A program made the translations under genes and the position numbers. 64,000 nucleotides of DNA from Salinigranum salinum (GTDB lineage Archaea; Halobacteriota; Halobacteria; Halobacteriales; Haloferacaceae): positions 1,054,001-1,118,000 of the forward strand of contig NZ_VTOJ01000001.1 in NCBI RefSeq assembly GCF_009176545.1. Reading direction: 5' to 3'. Of the stretch, positions 42,462 to 51,321 are shown piece by piece; the stretch's first letter is position 1; the number at the start of each line of letters is the position of its first letter. A model generated the notes under the pieces. That model saw nothing but the letters and a program-made list of their open reading frames with translations. It ran no database searches and had not been told where the DNA came from.

Positions 42462-44120
42462 CTACCCGAGCGCTTCCCACACCCTTCCGCCGATCGTCCG
42501 GGTTCTCTCCTCAGCCTCGATGGACCGAAGCTCGTGTTCTGGTTCTGTGATTCGGTACCGGTAGCGCCCTGACCGATACGTGACGGAATCCCTCTTGCAG
42601 TCTTCCCACAGTGAGAGACCCTCCCTGAGTAACCTCTTCACCTCTTTCCGGTGTTCCTCGTCGGAAAGTTCTCCGAGATCGAGGAATACTGAATCGTCTC
42701 TCTCATTCACCCGCACGTCGTGTTTGGCAGCCCATGCGATGAAAGCAGAGGTGCGTCTGTCCAATCCTCTCTCTGCCGCTTCGAGAGCTTTTGCACCAGC
42801 TTCGAGCGCTCGTTCACTCGCTCTCTTGGCTTCTGTGACTGCCTCGTGAACGAGCTCTGCAACGTAATGCGAACGGAGACTAACTGACCCGTATTCTCTC
42901 TCGACCAACTCACTAATTCGATCCAGTGCCCGCCGAACACTGTCTGGGTGCCGGTCGGTCTCCTCTGCGATACGCTTCGGAGAAACAGTCCCCCCGTCAG
43001 AAACGAGGACACTGAGTGATTCCCACTCGACCGGACTAAGACCGTCTGCGATATGCTTGATGACGACACTCTCCTGGGACTGCCGAATCCGAGTTAGGTT
43101 CAGGTCTATGATTTGCCGTTCCCGATCGCTCTCGATCGCGGGGAAATAGGCATCTTTGACGTAGGTGTCTCCACCGGGACGAACGTCGATTCCGCTATTC
43201 GCGAGTACGCTGAGTACACTCTCTTCGAGTTCGTGTGTTAGCTGCTCGATCTCTTCGCTACTCACACCCAACTTTCCCTTCCACCGACTTACTTGGTAAG
43301 ATGCACCGAGTTTCGGATGACGGAGTGGGTTGTTCTCTGGGAAGGAGAGTGCCTCTCTCGCGTAGTAGTGCTTGATCTCTTTCGGAAGTTCGTGGGATGG
43401 GAAAGCTTCCTGGATCCGCCGCTGATCAAGGGTTACGGTATGGTAGTACCCAGGTAGGTTCTTACCGTCCTCTGTCTGGTCGTTCTGGACTAACTTACGG
43501 TATCCTTCCCGGTCGTTCTCCAGCAAGTGTCCCATCTGAACGATTGGACCGTCTCGAGCGTGAACTGGACCACTCACCTCGTGATTGAGCCGGATGTAGC
43601 GCTCAGCATCCTGGATGTTACTATACGGGTGAGGACCAGAGAAGTAAGTCGAGTCAATCCCGACTGCTTCAGCTGCACACTGTAGAAGGGGTAGGTATCT
43701 CTTGAACTCGATATTCGACCCACTCACTCGAACATTCACACCCTCACCAAATCCCTCGGGCACGGGTACCCGGCTGCCTCCCTTCGACTTCATTCCCACC
43801 CAACGTGGAGCGATATGTGCGTTGAATTTTCGCTGACCTACGGAATCGTCCTTGCTTGAAATCGCGAGACGGAACTCTCGGAGTGTCTCAAGCTCGAATC
43901 GTGTCCCGCTCGGTGTCGTTTTTCCAGGGTGTTCTAAGCCGCTCTCTTGGAAGTAGAGCGTAACTGCCCACTCCTCACCCTCAGCAGTGAAAGATGCTCT
44001 CTGTGACCCCTCTCCTTCTTTCACCCGCTTGTCTGCAGCGAAGTACGGGAAGAGACCGCGATCGTTGAAGAGGTAGTTCGCACTGAACTCGTGCGGTGCC
44101 GTCTCGATTAGGACGGTCAC
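42462..44120 (-). CDS. haloarchaeal mobile-element winged-helix protein (DUF7845-like)
   Basis: 552 residues from GTG 44120, chosen because GGGAGGT lies 7-8 bp upstream; GTG 44129 also is in frame. The N-terminal 330 residues (VLIETAPHEFSANYLFNDRG..., then KFNAHIAPRWVG) match a haloarchaeal element-borne family I associate with DUF7845. A winged helix-turn-helix follows (about 370-425: LSPVEWESLSVLVSDGGTVS, SPKRIAEETDRHPDSVRRAL). A long Ala/Glu coiled coil (about 440-475) precedes the last 80 residues. Related genes sit at the end of integrative elements, so a replication or regulation role is suggested. It ends the island next to tRNA-Thr. Confidence 0.72.
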   Translation of the reverse strand: MTVLIETAPHEFSANYLFNDRGLFPYFAADKRVKEGEGSQRASFTAEGEEWAVTLYFQESGLEHPGKTTPSGTRFELETLREFRLAISSKDDSVGQRKFNAHIAPRWVGMKSKGGSRVPVPEGFGEGVNVRVSGSNIEFKRYLPLLQCAAEAVGIDSTYFSGPHPYSNIQDAERYIRLNHEVSGPVHARDGPIVQMGHLLENDREGYRKLVQNDQTEDGKNLPGYYHTVTLDQRRIQEAFPSHELPKEIKHYYAREALSFPENNPLRHPKLGASYQVSRWKGKLGVSSEEIEQLTHELEESVLSVLANSGIDVRPGGDTYVKDAYFPAIESDRERQIIDLNLTRIRQSQESVVIKHIADGLSPVEWESLSVLVSDGGTVSPKRIAEETDRHPDSVRRALDRISELVEREYGSVSLRSHYVAELVHEAVTEAKRASERALEAGAKALEAAERGLDRRTSAFIAWAAKHDVRVNERDDSVFLDLGELSDEEHRKEVKRLLREGLSLWEDCKRDSVTYRSGRYRYRITEPEHELRSIEAEERTRTIGGRVWEALG

Positions 44121-44204
44121 AGAGCCCACCTCCCGACAACCGAGAGAGCCCGATCAGAGACCCCACGGAGTAATGTCTCTATGGGATGTAAACCAAACGT
44201 AGGA

Positions 44205-44226
44205 AGCCGGTGGAGGGATTTGAACC
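44205..44226. repeat. right attachment site (attR) inside tRNA-Thr
   Basis: The 3' 22 bp of the tRNA-Thr gene (plus-strand reading starts AGCCGGTGGAGGG), repeated imperfectly as attL at 28664-28685. The tRNA is intact, so integration preserved its sequence. Confidence 0.8.
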
Positions 44227-44277
44227 CTCGGCCTATTCCTTACGAAGGAATCGCTCTGCCAGCTGAGCTACACCGGC
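44205..44277 (-). tRNA. tRNA-Thr (anticodon CGT)
   Basis: Acceptor GCCGGTG (complement of 44271-44277) pairs with CACCGGC (complement of 44206-44212); the discriminator is T at 44205. The D-arm has GCTCAGCTGGCAGAGC. The anticodon stem TTCCT/AGGAA holds loop TCGTA with anticodon CGT. The T-arm has GGGTTCAAATCCC. No intron and no encoded CCA. Its 3' half is the integration target of the island. Confidence 0.97.
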
Positions 44278-44333
44278 ACGCCGTCGTGCACACGCACCTA
44301 CCCCCAAGAGGAAAATAAGGCTTCCGAAACGGC

Positions 44334-45410
44334 CTACTGCGTGCGACGAAGCCGCACGTCGAGACAGACGTTCACCTCGTGAGGCGCGTACGATCGGACG
44401 ACGTGTTCGGTCTCGACGCTCACCTCGTACGCGGGTTCGGCGGCGGCCCGGATCGCTTCGATCCCGGGGGTGAACGGGTTCTCGTCGTGCTGGATGTCGT
44501 AGTAGTGGAGGACGCACTCGTCGCCCGCGAGGGCGACTGCGGTGTCGAGAAACGCGTCGGCGGAGTGGGGGAGGTTCATCACGATCCGGTCGGCCCACCC
44601 CGCGTAGTCGGCGGCGACGTCGCGCACGTCGCCGTGGATCGCCGTCACGCGCTCCACGACGCCGTTGCTGCGGGCGTTCTCGCGGAGGTACGCGACCGCG
44701 TCGGGGTTGAGGTCAACGCCGACGACCGTCGCGCCGCGGGCAGCCATCGGCACGACGAATGGACCGACACCGGCGAACATGTCGAAGACGCGCTCTCCCT
44801 CCCGGACCTGCGAGACGACGCGGTGGCGTTCGGTGGCGAGTCGGGGCGAGAAGTACACCGTGGCGATGTCGAGGGTGAACTCGTGGCCGTATTCGCGGTG
44901 GACGGTCTCGGTTCCCTCGCCGACGAGCACGTCCCAGTCGCGCACCCGGAGTTCGCCCTTGATCTTCGAGGCGCGGTTGACCACCGTCTCGACGGGGAGG
45001 TCCGACTCGACGATCGCCTCGGCGATCCGCCGCGCACGCGCCGGGTCGTCCTCGTCGAGGATGGCGATATCGCCGAGTCGTTCGAGGCTCGGCTCGAAGC
45101 CGAGAAGGTCCGCGGGCGTCACCTGCGTCTCGCGGGCCGGGGCGTCGCGGGCGACGACCGTCACCGTCGGCTCACCGTCGCCGTCGGCGTCGTCGGTGTT
45201 CTCGCGCTCACCGTCGTCCTCGCCTTCGCCTTCGCCGTCGTCGTCGGCTCCGAGCACTCTGACGGCGGCCGCGGGGTCCCGGACCGGAACGTAGAGCCAC
45301 CCCTCCTCGACGACGATCTCGTGGTCGGTGTCGAGGAGGTCGGCCGCCGCGAGTTCGCGGCGCGTCTCCTCGCCGGCTTCGCGGGGGACGCGCACACAGG
45401 GAACGCTCAT
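44334..45410 (-). CDS. trm5: tRNA (guanine(37)-N1)-methyltransferase Trm5
   Basis: 358 residues. The N-terminal domain ends with an acidic loop (ADDDGEGEGEDDGERENTDD). LGDIAILDEDDP and ASKIKGELRVRDWDVLVG precede the SAM-binding part, where FDMFAGVGPFVVPMA is motif I, VVGVDLNPDAV motif II and MNLPHSADAFLD the catalytic NPPY-like motif (NLPH) typical of Trm5. It methylates G37 next to the anticodon to keep the reading frame. An unusually acidic inserted segment (residues about 52-75) fits haloadaptation. Confidence 0.93.
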   Translation of the reverse strand: MSVPCVRVPREAGEETRRELAAADLLDTDHEIVVEEGWLYVPVRDPAAAVRVLGADDDGEGEGEDDGERENTDDADGDGEPTVTVVARDAPARETQVTPADLLGFEPSLERLGDIAILDEDDPARARRIAEAIVESDLPVETVVNRASKIKGELRVRDWDVLVGEGTETVHREYGHEFTLDIATVYFSPRLATERHRVVSQVREGERVFDMFAGVGPFVVPMAARGATVVGVDLNPDAVAYLRENARSNGVVERVTAIHGDVRDVAADYAGWADRIVMNLPHSADAFLDTAVALAGDECVLHYYDIQHDENPFTPGIEAIRAAAEPAYEVSVETEHVVRSYAPHEVNVCLDVRLRRTQ

Positions 45411-45742
45411 CGTCGTCGACGAGGCCGCAGACGCGAGTAAGGCTGACGTTTCGCGACGACTGGTCCGCGGGCGGACCCACGCCGTGGACGCCCGAACGGG
45501 GGCTGTGCTGGCTCGTCAGGGGATCCCGGCCAGAGACGACTCCGAGCGTGACGGAGCGAGGACTCCGAGACCACGAAAACGACACGGAGACGACCACGAA
45601 CCCGACGACCGGGACCGACTCGCACGGTCGTCGGATCGTCGTCTGAGAAACCGGGACTGCAACGCCACCGAGCGAGCACAGAACGCTACTGAGCGAACGC
45701 GGAACGCCACCGGGCCACGGATCGTCGTGTCTCCCGATCGAC
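45411..45742. other. gap containing a 21-bp tandem repeat
   Basis: 332 bp between two minus-strand genes. A 21-bp degenerate repeat (AACGCCACCGAGCGAGCACAG and two diverged copies) spans 45661-45720. Nothing else is seen; the frames are arginine-rich shadows. Confidence 0.5.
45661..45720. repeat. degenerate 21-bp tandem repeat x ~2.9
   Basis: Units start at 45661, 45682 and 45703. They share AACGC(C/T)AC(C/T)G(A/G)G and diverge elsewhere. Intergenic. Confidence 0.7.
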
Positions 45743-46213
45743 TCAGACGACGAGCCGCGGACCGGACTCACAGCCGGGCGCGTCGCCTGCGGCGGCGGCT
45801 TCGATCCACTCCCTCGGCGTCCACTCGCTGCCGCCTTCGACGCACGGGGCGACCCAGCGGAGCGTCCCGTCGCGCCACACCGCCAGCGCGGTCTGCGGGA
45901 GCGACAGCGCCGTGTACTCCGGCCCCATGCGCCCGACGCCGGCGGTCGTCCGTTCGGTGAAGGCCGGTAGCGTGACGCCCTCCCTCGCCGCCCACCGGCG
46001 GAACGCGCGGATCCGGCCCCCGATCTCGCGTTCCCTGGCCACCGTCGGTCCGTCGAGTGCGATCTCGTGTGGCCAGCTTCGGACCTCGACGGAGTCGATC
46101 ACTCCTCGTCGTTCGAGCGCCGCGAGCCGTCGGCGCAGGTCGTCGTGTTCCTCGCCCGCCCCCGCGGGGAGTGTCCGTATCCACAGCTCGACCCGGGGTG
46201 GCGTCGTCTGCAT
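45743..46213 (-). CDS. haloarchaeal conserved hypothetical (HTH-type, 156 aa)
   Basis: 156 residues from ATG 46213 (MQTTPPRVELWIRTLPAGAG). It has a helical segment DLRRRLAALERRGVIDSVEV like a small HTH, then RWAAREGVTLPAF and the conserved-looking PEYTALSLPQTALAVWRDGT. The C-terminal half has LRWVAPCVEGGSEWTPREW. It resembles a common haloarchaeal family of about 150 residues labelled 'HTH domain protein'; the role is unknown. It is a monocistron with ATG 46222 as an alternative start. Confidence 0.7.
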   Translation of the reverse strand: MQTTPPRVELWIRTLPAGAGEEHDDLRRRLAALERRGVIDSVEVRSWPHEIALDGPTVAREREIGGRIRAFRRWAAREGVTLPAFTERTTAGVGRMGPEYTALSLPQTALAVWRDGTLRWVAPCVEGGSEWTPREWIEAAAAGDAPGCESGPRLVV

Positions 46214-46360
46214 AGTCCTCACCGTCTACAGAGACGTCTGCCGGGCGAAAAGAGCCCCCGTGCGCTTCCCGCGGCGCGAGAATCGCTCGGCTACCGGCGA
46301 ACGCCTCCGTCATTCGACCGATGGCGAACGCCTTTGTCACTCGACGCTGAACGCCAGCGC

Positions 46361-47071
46361 GTGCGCCGCCTGCCCCGCGTCTTCGACTCCGCCCGCGACC
46401 GTCGCCGGGCGCTCGCCCTCCTGGCCGCGTACGTCCTGTTCGCCGCGTTCGTCACGTTCGGCCTCCCGCGTCTGTACCCACCGCTGGCGGACCCCGTGGC
46501 GGTCCGGACGGCCATCCGGGCGACGGGGACGCTCGCGCCGGTCGTCTTCCTCGTCGTCCAGGCGCTCCAGGTGCTCGTCGCGCCCGTGCCGGGGCAGGTG
46601 CTCGGCTTCGTCGCCGGCTACCTCTTCGGGGTCGTCGCCGGGACGGCACTCAGCGTCGCGGGGGCGACCATCGGGGGCTACGTCGCGTTCGTGCTCTCCC
46701 GGCGGTACGGGCGACCGGTCGTCGAGCGCCTCGTCGCCGAGGACGCGCTCGTGCGGTTCGACGACTTCTCGGCCGCCCACGGCGACGTCGCCCTCTTCTT
46801 GATCTTTCTCGTCCCCGGGCTCCCGGACGACAGCATCTGCTTCCTCGCGGGCATCAGCGACGTCGACACCCGCTCGTTCCTCCTCGCCTCGGTCGTCGGG
46901 CGGCTCCCGGGGTACTTCCTCGTGGCACTCGCCGGTGCGCGACTCGCGCAACGACGGACCGTCGAAACCGTGGTCCTCCTCGTGGCACTCGCGGTCGTCT
47001 CGGCGGTCGGCTATCTGGCCCGCGACCGGATCGCCAGCCGGCTGAGCGACGAGCGGTCGGCGGGACCTTGA
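46361..47071 (+). CDS. TVP38/TMEM64 family membrane protein
   Basis: 236 residues from GTG 46361 (VRRLPRVFDSARDRRRALAL). About five to six hydrophobic segments. The conserved VTT/SNARE-associated region is clear: VVFLVVQALQVLVAPVPGQV, GYLFGVVAGTALSV, GATIGGYVAFVLSRRYGRP, and the later LVPGLPDDSICFLAGIS. Members flip or organise lipids in other organisms; the role in archaea is not established. The chosen start is in frame after a non-coding-looking upstream stretch. ATG is absent nearby. Confidence 0.88.
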   Translation: MRRLPRVFDSARDRRRALALLAAYVLFAAFVTFGLPRLYPPLADPVAVRTAIRATGTLAPVVFLVVQALQVLVAPVPGQVLGFVAGYLFGVVAGTALSVAGATIGGYVAFVLSRRYGRPVVERLVAEDALVRFDDFSAAHGDVALFLIFLVPGLPDDSICFLAGISDVDTRSFLLASVVGRLPGYFLVALAGARLAQRRTVETVVLLVALAVVSAVGYLARDRIASRLSDERSAGP

Positions 47072-47130
47072 GCCCGCCGTGGCGACCCATCGGCGGGATC
47101 CTGAGTCCGCCGCGGCGAGCCATCGACCCA
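47065..47130. repeat. imperfect 33-bp tandem duplication
   Basis: Two copies of a segment containing GAGCCCGCCGTGGCGACCC (47070-47088) and its variant GAGTCCGCCGCGGCGAGCC (47103-47121), 33 bp apart. It starts at the end of the TVP38 gene and continues into the intergenic gap. Confidence 0.6.
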
Positions 47131-47204
47131 GGCGGCCTCCGGAGCGCCCCCGGTGACCCCCCTCGTCCCGCCCCTGGACGCAGTGTCGACACACCCCGAG
47201 TCGC

Positions 47205-47645
47205 TCACCCGAACCGGGGCGTCTGCCGACCCGTCACGGACTCCGCGCGCAACTCGAACAGCCGGATCTCGGTGTCGCCGACGTCCTCGTCGAAGACGCG
47301 TGCGGGGCCGAACCGCTCGTTGACCGCGGCCGCGTCGTACGCGTCGGAGTCCTCGACGGGACCGACCGGTCCGCGCGCGACGACGCTCCACGAGTCGCCG
47401 TTCGTCGCGCCGTACACGACGAAACACGCCTCCGTCGTCGACTCGAGGAACTCAAGTTTCTCGCTGTCGCCGTCGTCGGTCAGGCGGAACAGGAGATTCC
47501 CCTGCTGGTAGTACGAGTGGACCGGGACCGCGTACGCCCGGTCTCCGTCGGCGAGCGACAACACCCCGGTCTCGGCCTCGCGGAGGTGGCGCTCGACGTC
47601 CGACTCCGCCATCCCGACCGTGTAGACGAATTCGATGTGTTCCAC
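47205..47645 (-). CDS. pyridoxamine 5'-phosphate oxidase-like protein
   Basis: 146 residues (MEHIEFVYTVGMAESDVERH). The split-barrel flavin-binding fold is indicated by TGVLSLADGDRAYAVPVHSY, YYQQGNLLFRLTDDGDSEKL and ACFVVYGATNGDSWSVVARG. It may be an F420 or FMN-binding reductase or a pyridoxamine oxidase relative; size and motifs do not decide. It is cytosolic and monocistronic. The gene after it on the same strand is UspA. Confidence 0.83.
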   Translation of the reverse strand: MEHIEFVYTVGMAESDVERHLREAETGVLSLADGDRAYAVPVHSYYQQGNLLFRLTDDGDSEKLEFLESTTEACFVVYGATNGDSWSVVARGPVGPVEDSDAYDAAAVNERFGPARVFDEDVGDTEIRLFELRAESVTGRQTPRFG

Positions 47646-47679
47646 CGTGACACCCGTCTCGGGTAGGTCGGCCAGGTGA

Positions 47680-48123
47680 TTAACCCCTCGCCTCGTCGGG
47701 CGTCGACAGCGGCGTCGACAGCACGGGGACGGGCGACTGTCGGACGACGCGTTCCGTGACGCTCCCCAGGTGTCGGACGCGGTCGAATCCGGTACGGCCG
47801 TGCGTGCCCATCACGATCAGATCGCTCCCGTAGGCGTCGGCGGCCGCGACGATCTCCTCGTGGGGGACGCCGCGCCGGAGGTGCGGTTCGGCGTCGACGC
47901 CGGCCCGCTCGCAGGCGTCCGTGACGGCCCCGAGCGCGGTCTCGGCCTCGGCTTCGAGCCCCTCGACGACGACGTCGTACTCGGCCGCCGCGGGGAACGT
48001 CTCGTCGACGACCGCGAGCGCGTCGATCGTCGCACCGCACCGCGTCGCGATCGTGATCGCCTGCTGCACGACGGCCTCGGTGCCGTCGCTGCCGTCCGTG
48101 GGGACGAGGAGACGGTCGTACAT
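47680..48123 (-). CDS. universal stress protein (UspA family)
   Basis: 147 residues. It starts MYDRLLVPTDGSDGTEAVVQ and ends with the ATP-binding motif GTHGRTGFDRVRHLGSVTE (G-x2-G-x9-G-S/T), so it belongs to the ATP-binding Usp group. It is cytosolic. Its role is general stress response by analogy. A second Usp gene is divergent, 160 bp away. Confidence 0.92.
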   Translation of the reverse strand: MYDRLLVPTDGSDGTEAVVQQAITIATRCGATIDALAVVDETFPAAAEYDVVVEGLEAEAETALGAVTDACERAGVDAEPHLRRGVPHEEIVAAADAYGSDLIVMGTHGRTGFDRVRHLGSVTERVVRQSPVPVLSTPLSTPDEARG

Positions 48124-48282
48124 GCACGGCCGTTTCGCGCGCGTCGTTCAATACTGTTCCGCGACACGGCTGGATCCCCGACTCGACGGTCGGGGTCGTT
48201 CCCCCGCTCGCGACGGCGGCGGGCCGACCGCGTCACCGACGCGGCCACAACGGTTAGGATAGTTGCCGCGTTGACAGTGGGT

Positions 48283-48711
48283 GTGTACGACGCCGTCCTC
48301 CTCGCCACGGATGGGAGCACCCCCGCGAGCCGTGCGCTCGACCGGGCGGTGGCCCTCGCCGTCGAGACCGGTGCGACGCTGTACGTGCTCTCGGTCGTCG
48401 ACACGGCCGATCTGGACCTGTTCTCGGGGGCCGACACCGACACCGTCGACGACCTCTTTCGAGGGGCGGCCCAGAGCGCCGTCTCGGACGCCGGGGCGCG
48501 CGCCGAGGCGGCGGGGGTCGACGTCGCCCGCGCGGTTCGCGTCGGCGCCCCACACCGGGAGATCTGCGCGTACGCCGACGAGGTCGGGGCCGACGTGATC
48601 GTCGTCGGAACGCACGGCCGGACGGGGCTCTCGCGGGCGTTCCTGGGGAGCGTCGCCGCCCGGGTCGTCCGGACTGCACCGGTGCCCGTCCTCGTCGTCC
48701 CGCCGATCTGA
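48283..48711 (+). CDS. universal stress protein (UspA family)
   Basis: 142 residues from GTG 48283 (VYDAVLLATDGSTPASRALD), like the paralogue on the other strand. The ATP motif GTHGRTGLSRAFLGSVA is intact. A GTG at 48277 would add two residues. The gap to the divergent usp gene is 160 bp and may hold both promoters (AAGGTTAGGATAG region). Confidence 0.9.
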   Translation: MYDAVLLATDGSTPASRALDRAVALAVETGATLYVLSVVDTADLDLFSGADTDTVDDLFRGAAQSAVSDAGARAEAAGVDVARAVRVGAPHREICAYADEVGADVIVVGTHGRTGLSRAFLGSVAARVVRTAPVPVLVVPPI

Positions 48712-48719
48712 GTTGGCCC

Positions 48720-49373
48720 CTAGCCACGCATCAGGTTCATCACCTCGTCTGCGACGTCGGGTTCGACCGCGACGACGTAGCGCCGTCCGGGGTCGAGCGT
48801 CGTGTCGGGACGCGCGATACGCTCGCCGTCGTCGTCGGAGATCACGAGCGTCCCCGAGGGGAACCGGATCTCGCTCAGCGTCTTCCCGGCGGCCGGCGCG
48901 CCCTCGGCGACCCGGATCTGCATGATGTCGAGTGAGCCGGTGACGTCGGCGAGCGTCTGGACGTCGCTCCCGAGGATCTCGTTGACCGCGACGCGAGCGC
49001 CGGCGCGCTCCGGGAACAGCACCGCGTCGACGAACCGCGTGTACGCGTCGGCGGCGGCACGATCGATACGAGCCACGGTCCGAACGTCGGGCGACATCTC
49101 CCTCGCCGCCATACAGACCGCGAGGTTCAGGCCGGTCTCGCCGGTCAGCCCCGCGATCGCGTCCGCGCGCTTGACGTCGGCCTGTTCGAGGATGTCGGGG
49201 TTGGCCGCGTCCCCCTCAATGACCGTCGCGAAGTACGCGTCCGCGATCTCGTTACACCGCCGTTCGTCCCGCTCGATGATGATGACGTCGTGTCCCTGGT
49301 CGTCGAGTATCTCCGCTGTCTGGAAGCCGACACGGCCGCCGCCCGCGACGATGACGTCGAGTTTCGCTGTCAT
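48720..49373 (-). CDS. trkA: TrkA-type potassium uptake regulator
   Basis: 217 residues: RCK_N with the Rossmann nucleotide motif VAGGGRVGFQTAEILDDQG and acidic VIIIERDERR (about 8-37), then RCK_C from about 135 (LGSDVQTLADVTGSLDIMQI). This is the regulatory subunit that binds NAD or ATP and gates a Trk/Ktr potassium channel in the cytoplasm. No channel subunit gene is in the window. It is followed 24 bp further upstream on the same strand by the APC permease gene and may be co-transcribed with it. Confidence 0.9.
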   Translation of the reverse strand: MTAKLDVIVAGGGRVGFQTAEILDDQGHDVIIIERDERRCNEIADAYFATVIEGDAANPDILEQADVKRADAIAGLTGETGLNLAVCMAAREMSPDVRTVARIDRAAADAYTRFVDAVLFPERAGARVAVNEILGSDVQTLADVTGSLDIMQIRVAEGAPAAGKTLSEIRFPSGTLVISDDDGERIARPDTTLDPGRRYVVAVEPDVADEVMNLMRG

Positions 49374-49397
49374 AGTGTTGTGAGTGTGTTGTGGTGC

Positions 49398-50942
49398 TCA
49401 GTCGTCCTCGTCGGCGGCCGGTCCCGTGTCGGAACCGGCGCCTGTTCGGCCGTCCTCGTCGGCCAGGCTGGTACTCGTCTCGCCGACCGCGCCGGCTTCA
49501 CCCAGGTCCCCCGCCTCGCCGACCCCGGTGACGCCGGACCCGGGCGACTCCCGGTACCGGTCGAGCGCGACGTACGCGACCACGCCGAGGAGGATCCAGG
49601 CGACGCTGAGGACGAGGGCGAGCGGATCGGTCTGGATGAGGAATCGCACGAGGACGCCCGTCAGGACGAGGTTCAAAACGATGCCGAGCACCGGCGGGAG
49701 CGGGTAGAACGGCATCTCGTACGGCCGGGTCATGTTCGGTCGCTCCCGGCGGAGCTTGATCACCGCGCCGTTCACCACGACGAACGACAGGAGGAAGAAG
49801 AGGCTGGACATGTTGCCGGCGCTCTGCGTGGGCAACACGACGGAGCCGAGCATCACGACGGCGCTGGCGACGATCGCCACGAACGGCGTCCCGAAGCGGT
49901 GGTGAATCTGGCCGAAGCCGGGGAGGAGCTGCCCCTCGCGACCCATCGAGAACGCCACGCGCGAGGAGGCGATGACGACCGCGTTCAGCGCGGTGAGCGT
50001 CGAGAACACCGCGCCGAACACGATGACAGCGCCCCCGTTCTTGATCACGGGCAGCCCCGTCGGCATGAACTCGGTCGCGGCCTGTGCGATGCCGGCCTCG
50101 CCCGCCTCGGCCAGCCCGCCCGCGCCGAGCGTGCCGATGGCGACCGTTACCACGAGGAGGTAGACGATCACGGTCACTGCGAGGCTGACGAAGATCGCCT
50201 TCGGGATGTTCTCGCGCGGGTTCTTCACCTCCTCGGTGACGGTGGTGATGAGGTCGTACCCCTCGAACGCGATGAACGTCAGCCCCATCGCCGGCAGGAT
50301 GGCGAACGCCGTCCGATCGCCGGGGAACAGCGGCTGAAACTCGGCCGTCGAGAACATCGGTGACGCGACGCCGAAGCCGACGAAGATCATCAGGATCGTC
50401 ACCTTCGTCGCCGTGAAGATCGTCTCGACGCTCCCGCTCGCCGCCGTCGAGACGGCGTTCAGTGCCACGAACAGTGCCACCGCCGAGAACGCGAGACCGA
50501 CGCTGGCGGGGATGCCCACGTCGATCACGGGCAGGGCGACCGCGCCGACCTGCTCGGGCGGCGGGACGATGCCGTAGACGTGGAGCAGTTCGAGGAAGTT
50601 GGGGGCGAAGCCGAGCGCGTACAGCGCGCCGGCGATCATGTACGCGAACCAGAGCATCCACCCCATCAGGAACGACTGGAGGTCGGCGAACACCTCGCGG
50701 ACGAAGGCGTACCCTCCACCGGACTTGGGAATCGCGGAGGCGAGTTCGGCGTACGACAGCCCGGTAAAGGCCGTGACGACGCCGTTGAGCGCGAAGACGA
50801 AGATCGCCGCCGGGCCCGCGATCTCCGCGGCGAGTCCGGTGAGGACGAAGATGCCCGCACCGATCATCGCGCCCATCCCGATCATCGTCGCGTCGAGCAG
50901 ACCGAGTTCTGCCTCCGGTGTGCGCTCCCCGTGGCTACTCAC
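49398..50942 (-). CDS. APC-family amino acid permease
   Basis: 514 residues from GTG 50942, with GAGGTGGG 5-12 bp before it as ribosome-binding site; a frame from GTG 50957 exists. About 12 transmembrane helices. GMGAMIGAGIFVLTGLAAEI is the classic TM1 unwound substrate-binding stretch, followed by the TM6-like FIAFEGYDLITTVTEEVKNP. The C-terminal tail is acidic and disordered (TSTSLADEDGRTGAGSDTGP). It is likely an amino acid/H+ or Na+ symporter; substrate unknown. The gene shares its operon direction with trkA, so coupling with potassium signalling is possible. Confidence 0.92.
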   Translation of the reverse strand: MSSHGERTPEAELGLLDATMIGMGAMIGAGIFVLTGLAAEIAGPAAIFVFALNGVVTAFTGLSYAELASAIPKSGGGYAFVREVFADLQSFLMGWMLWFAYMIAGALYALGFAPNFLELLHVYGIVPPPEQVGAVALPVIDVGIPASVGLAFSAVALFVALNAVSTAASGSVETIFTATKVTILMIFVGFGVASPMFSTAEFQPLFPGDRTAFAILPAMGLTFIAFEGYDLITTVTEEVKNPRENIPKAIFVSLAVTVIVYLLVVTVAIGTLGAGGLAEAGEAGIAQAATEFMPTGLPVIKNGGAVIVFGAVFSTLTALNAVVIASSRVAFSMGREGQLLPGFGQIHHRFGTPFVAIVASAVVMLGSVVLPTQSAGNMSSLFFLLSFVVVNGAVIKLRRERPNMTRPYEMPFYPLPPVLGIVLNLVLTGVLVRFLIQTDPLALVLSVAWILLGVVAYVALDRYRESPGSGVTGVGEAGDLGEAGAVGETSTSLADEDGRTGAGSDTGPAADEDD

Positions 50943-51321
50943 GACAACCCACCTCACGCGACCGCGTGGGGTGACGACCGATCTCGTCGGCGTCGGTGGC
51001 CGTGTCGATTCGTGTTCTCACTGCGTCGGCGCGCCGGTCTCGTGTTCGTCGAGTCGGTACTCCCGGTGTCGGCCGTCCTGTCCGTCGACACGGCCCCATG
51101 TCCGAGCGCATTTGATTCCAGCCCCTTTGGTTCTCGGGCCCGATTCCTCCGTTCCCGGAATCGTCCCCCGTGTTCTTGATAGCGGGGGATCGTCGGCGAT
51201 CGGCCGGACCGTTCCATCCGCGCTGGTCGTTGCGAGCGATCCCGGGCGTCACCCGATCGGCTGGAGTCGTCGCGCGTCAGCCTCAGCCGACCTCACGGGG
51301 TCGTCGCCCCCGGGCCCGCCC
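50943..51321. other. 379-bp gap between permease and cetZ
   Basis: No gene is seen. Frames on both strands translate to arginine/serine-rich shadow. It holds the permease promoter on the minus strand (region 50960-51000). Confidence 0.5.
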
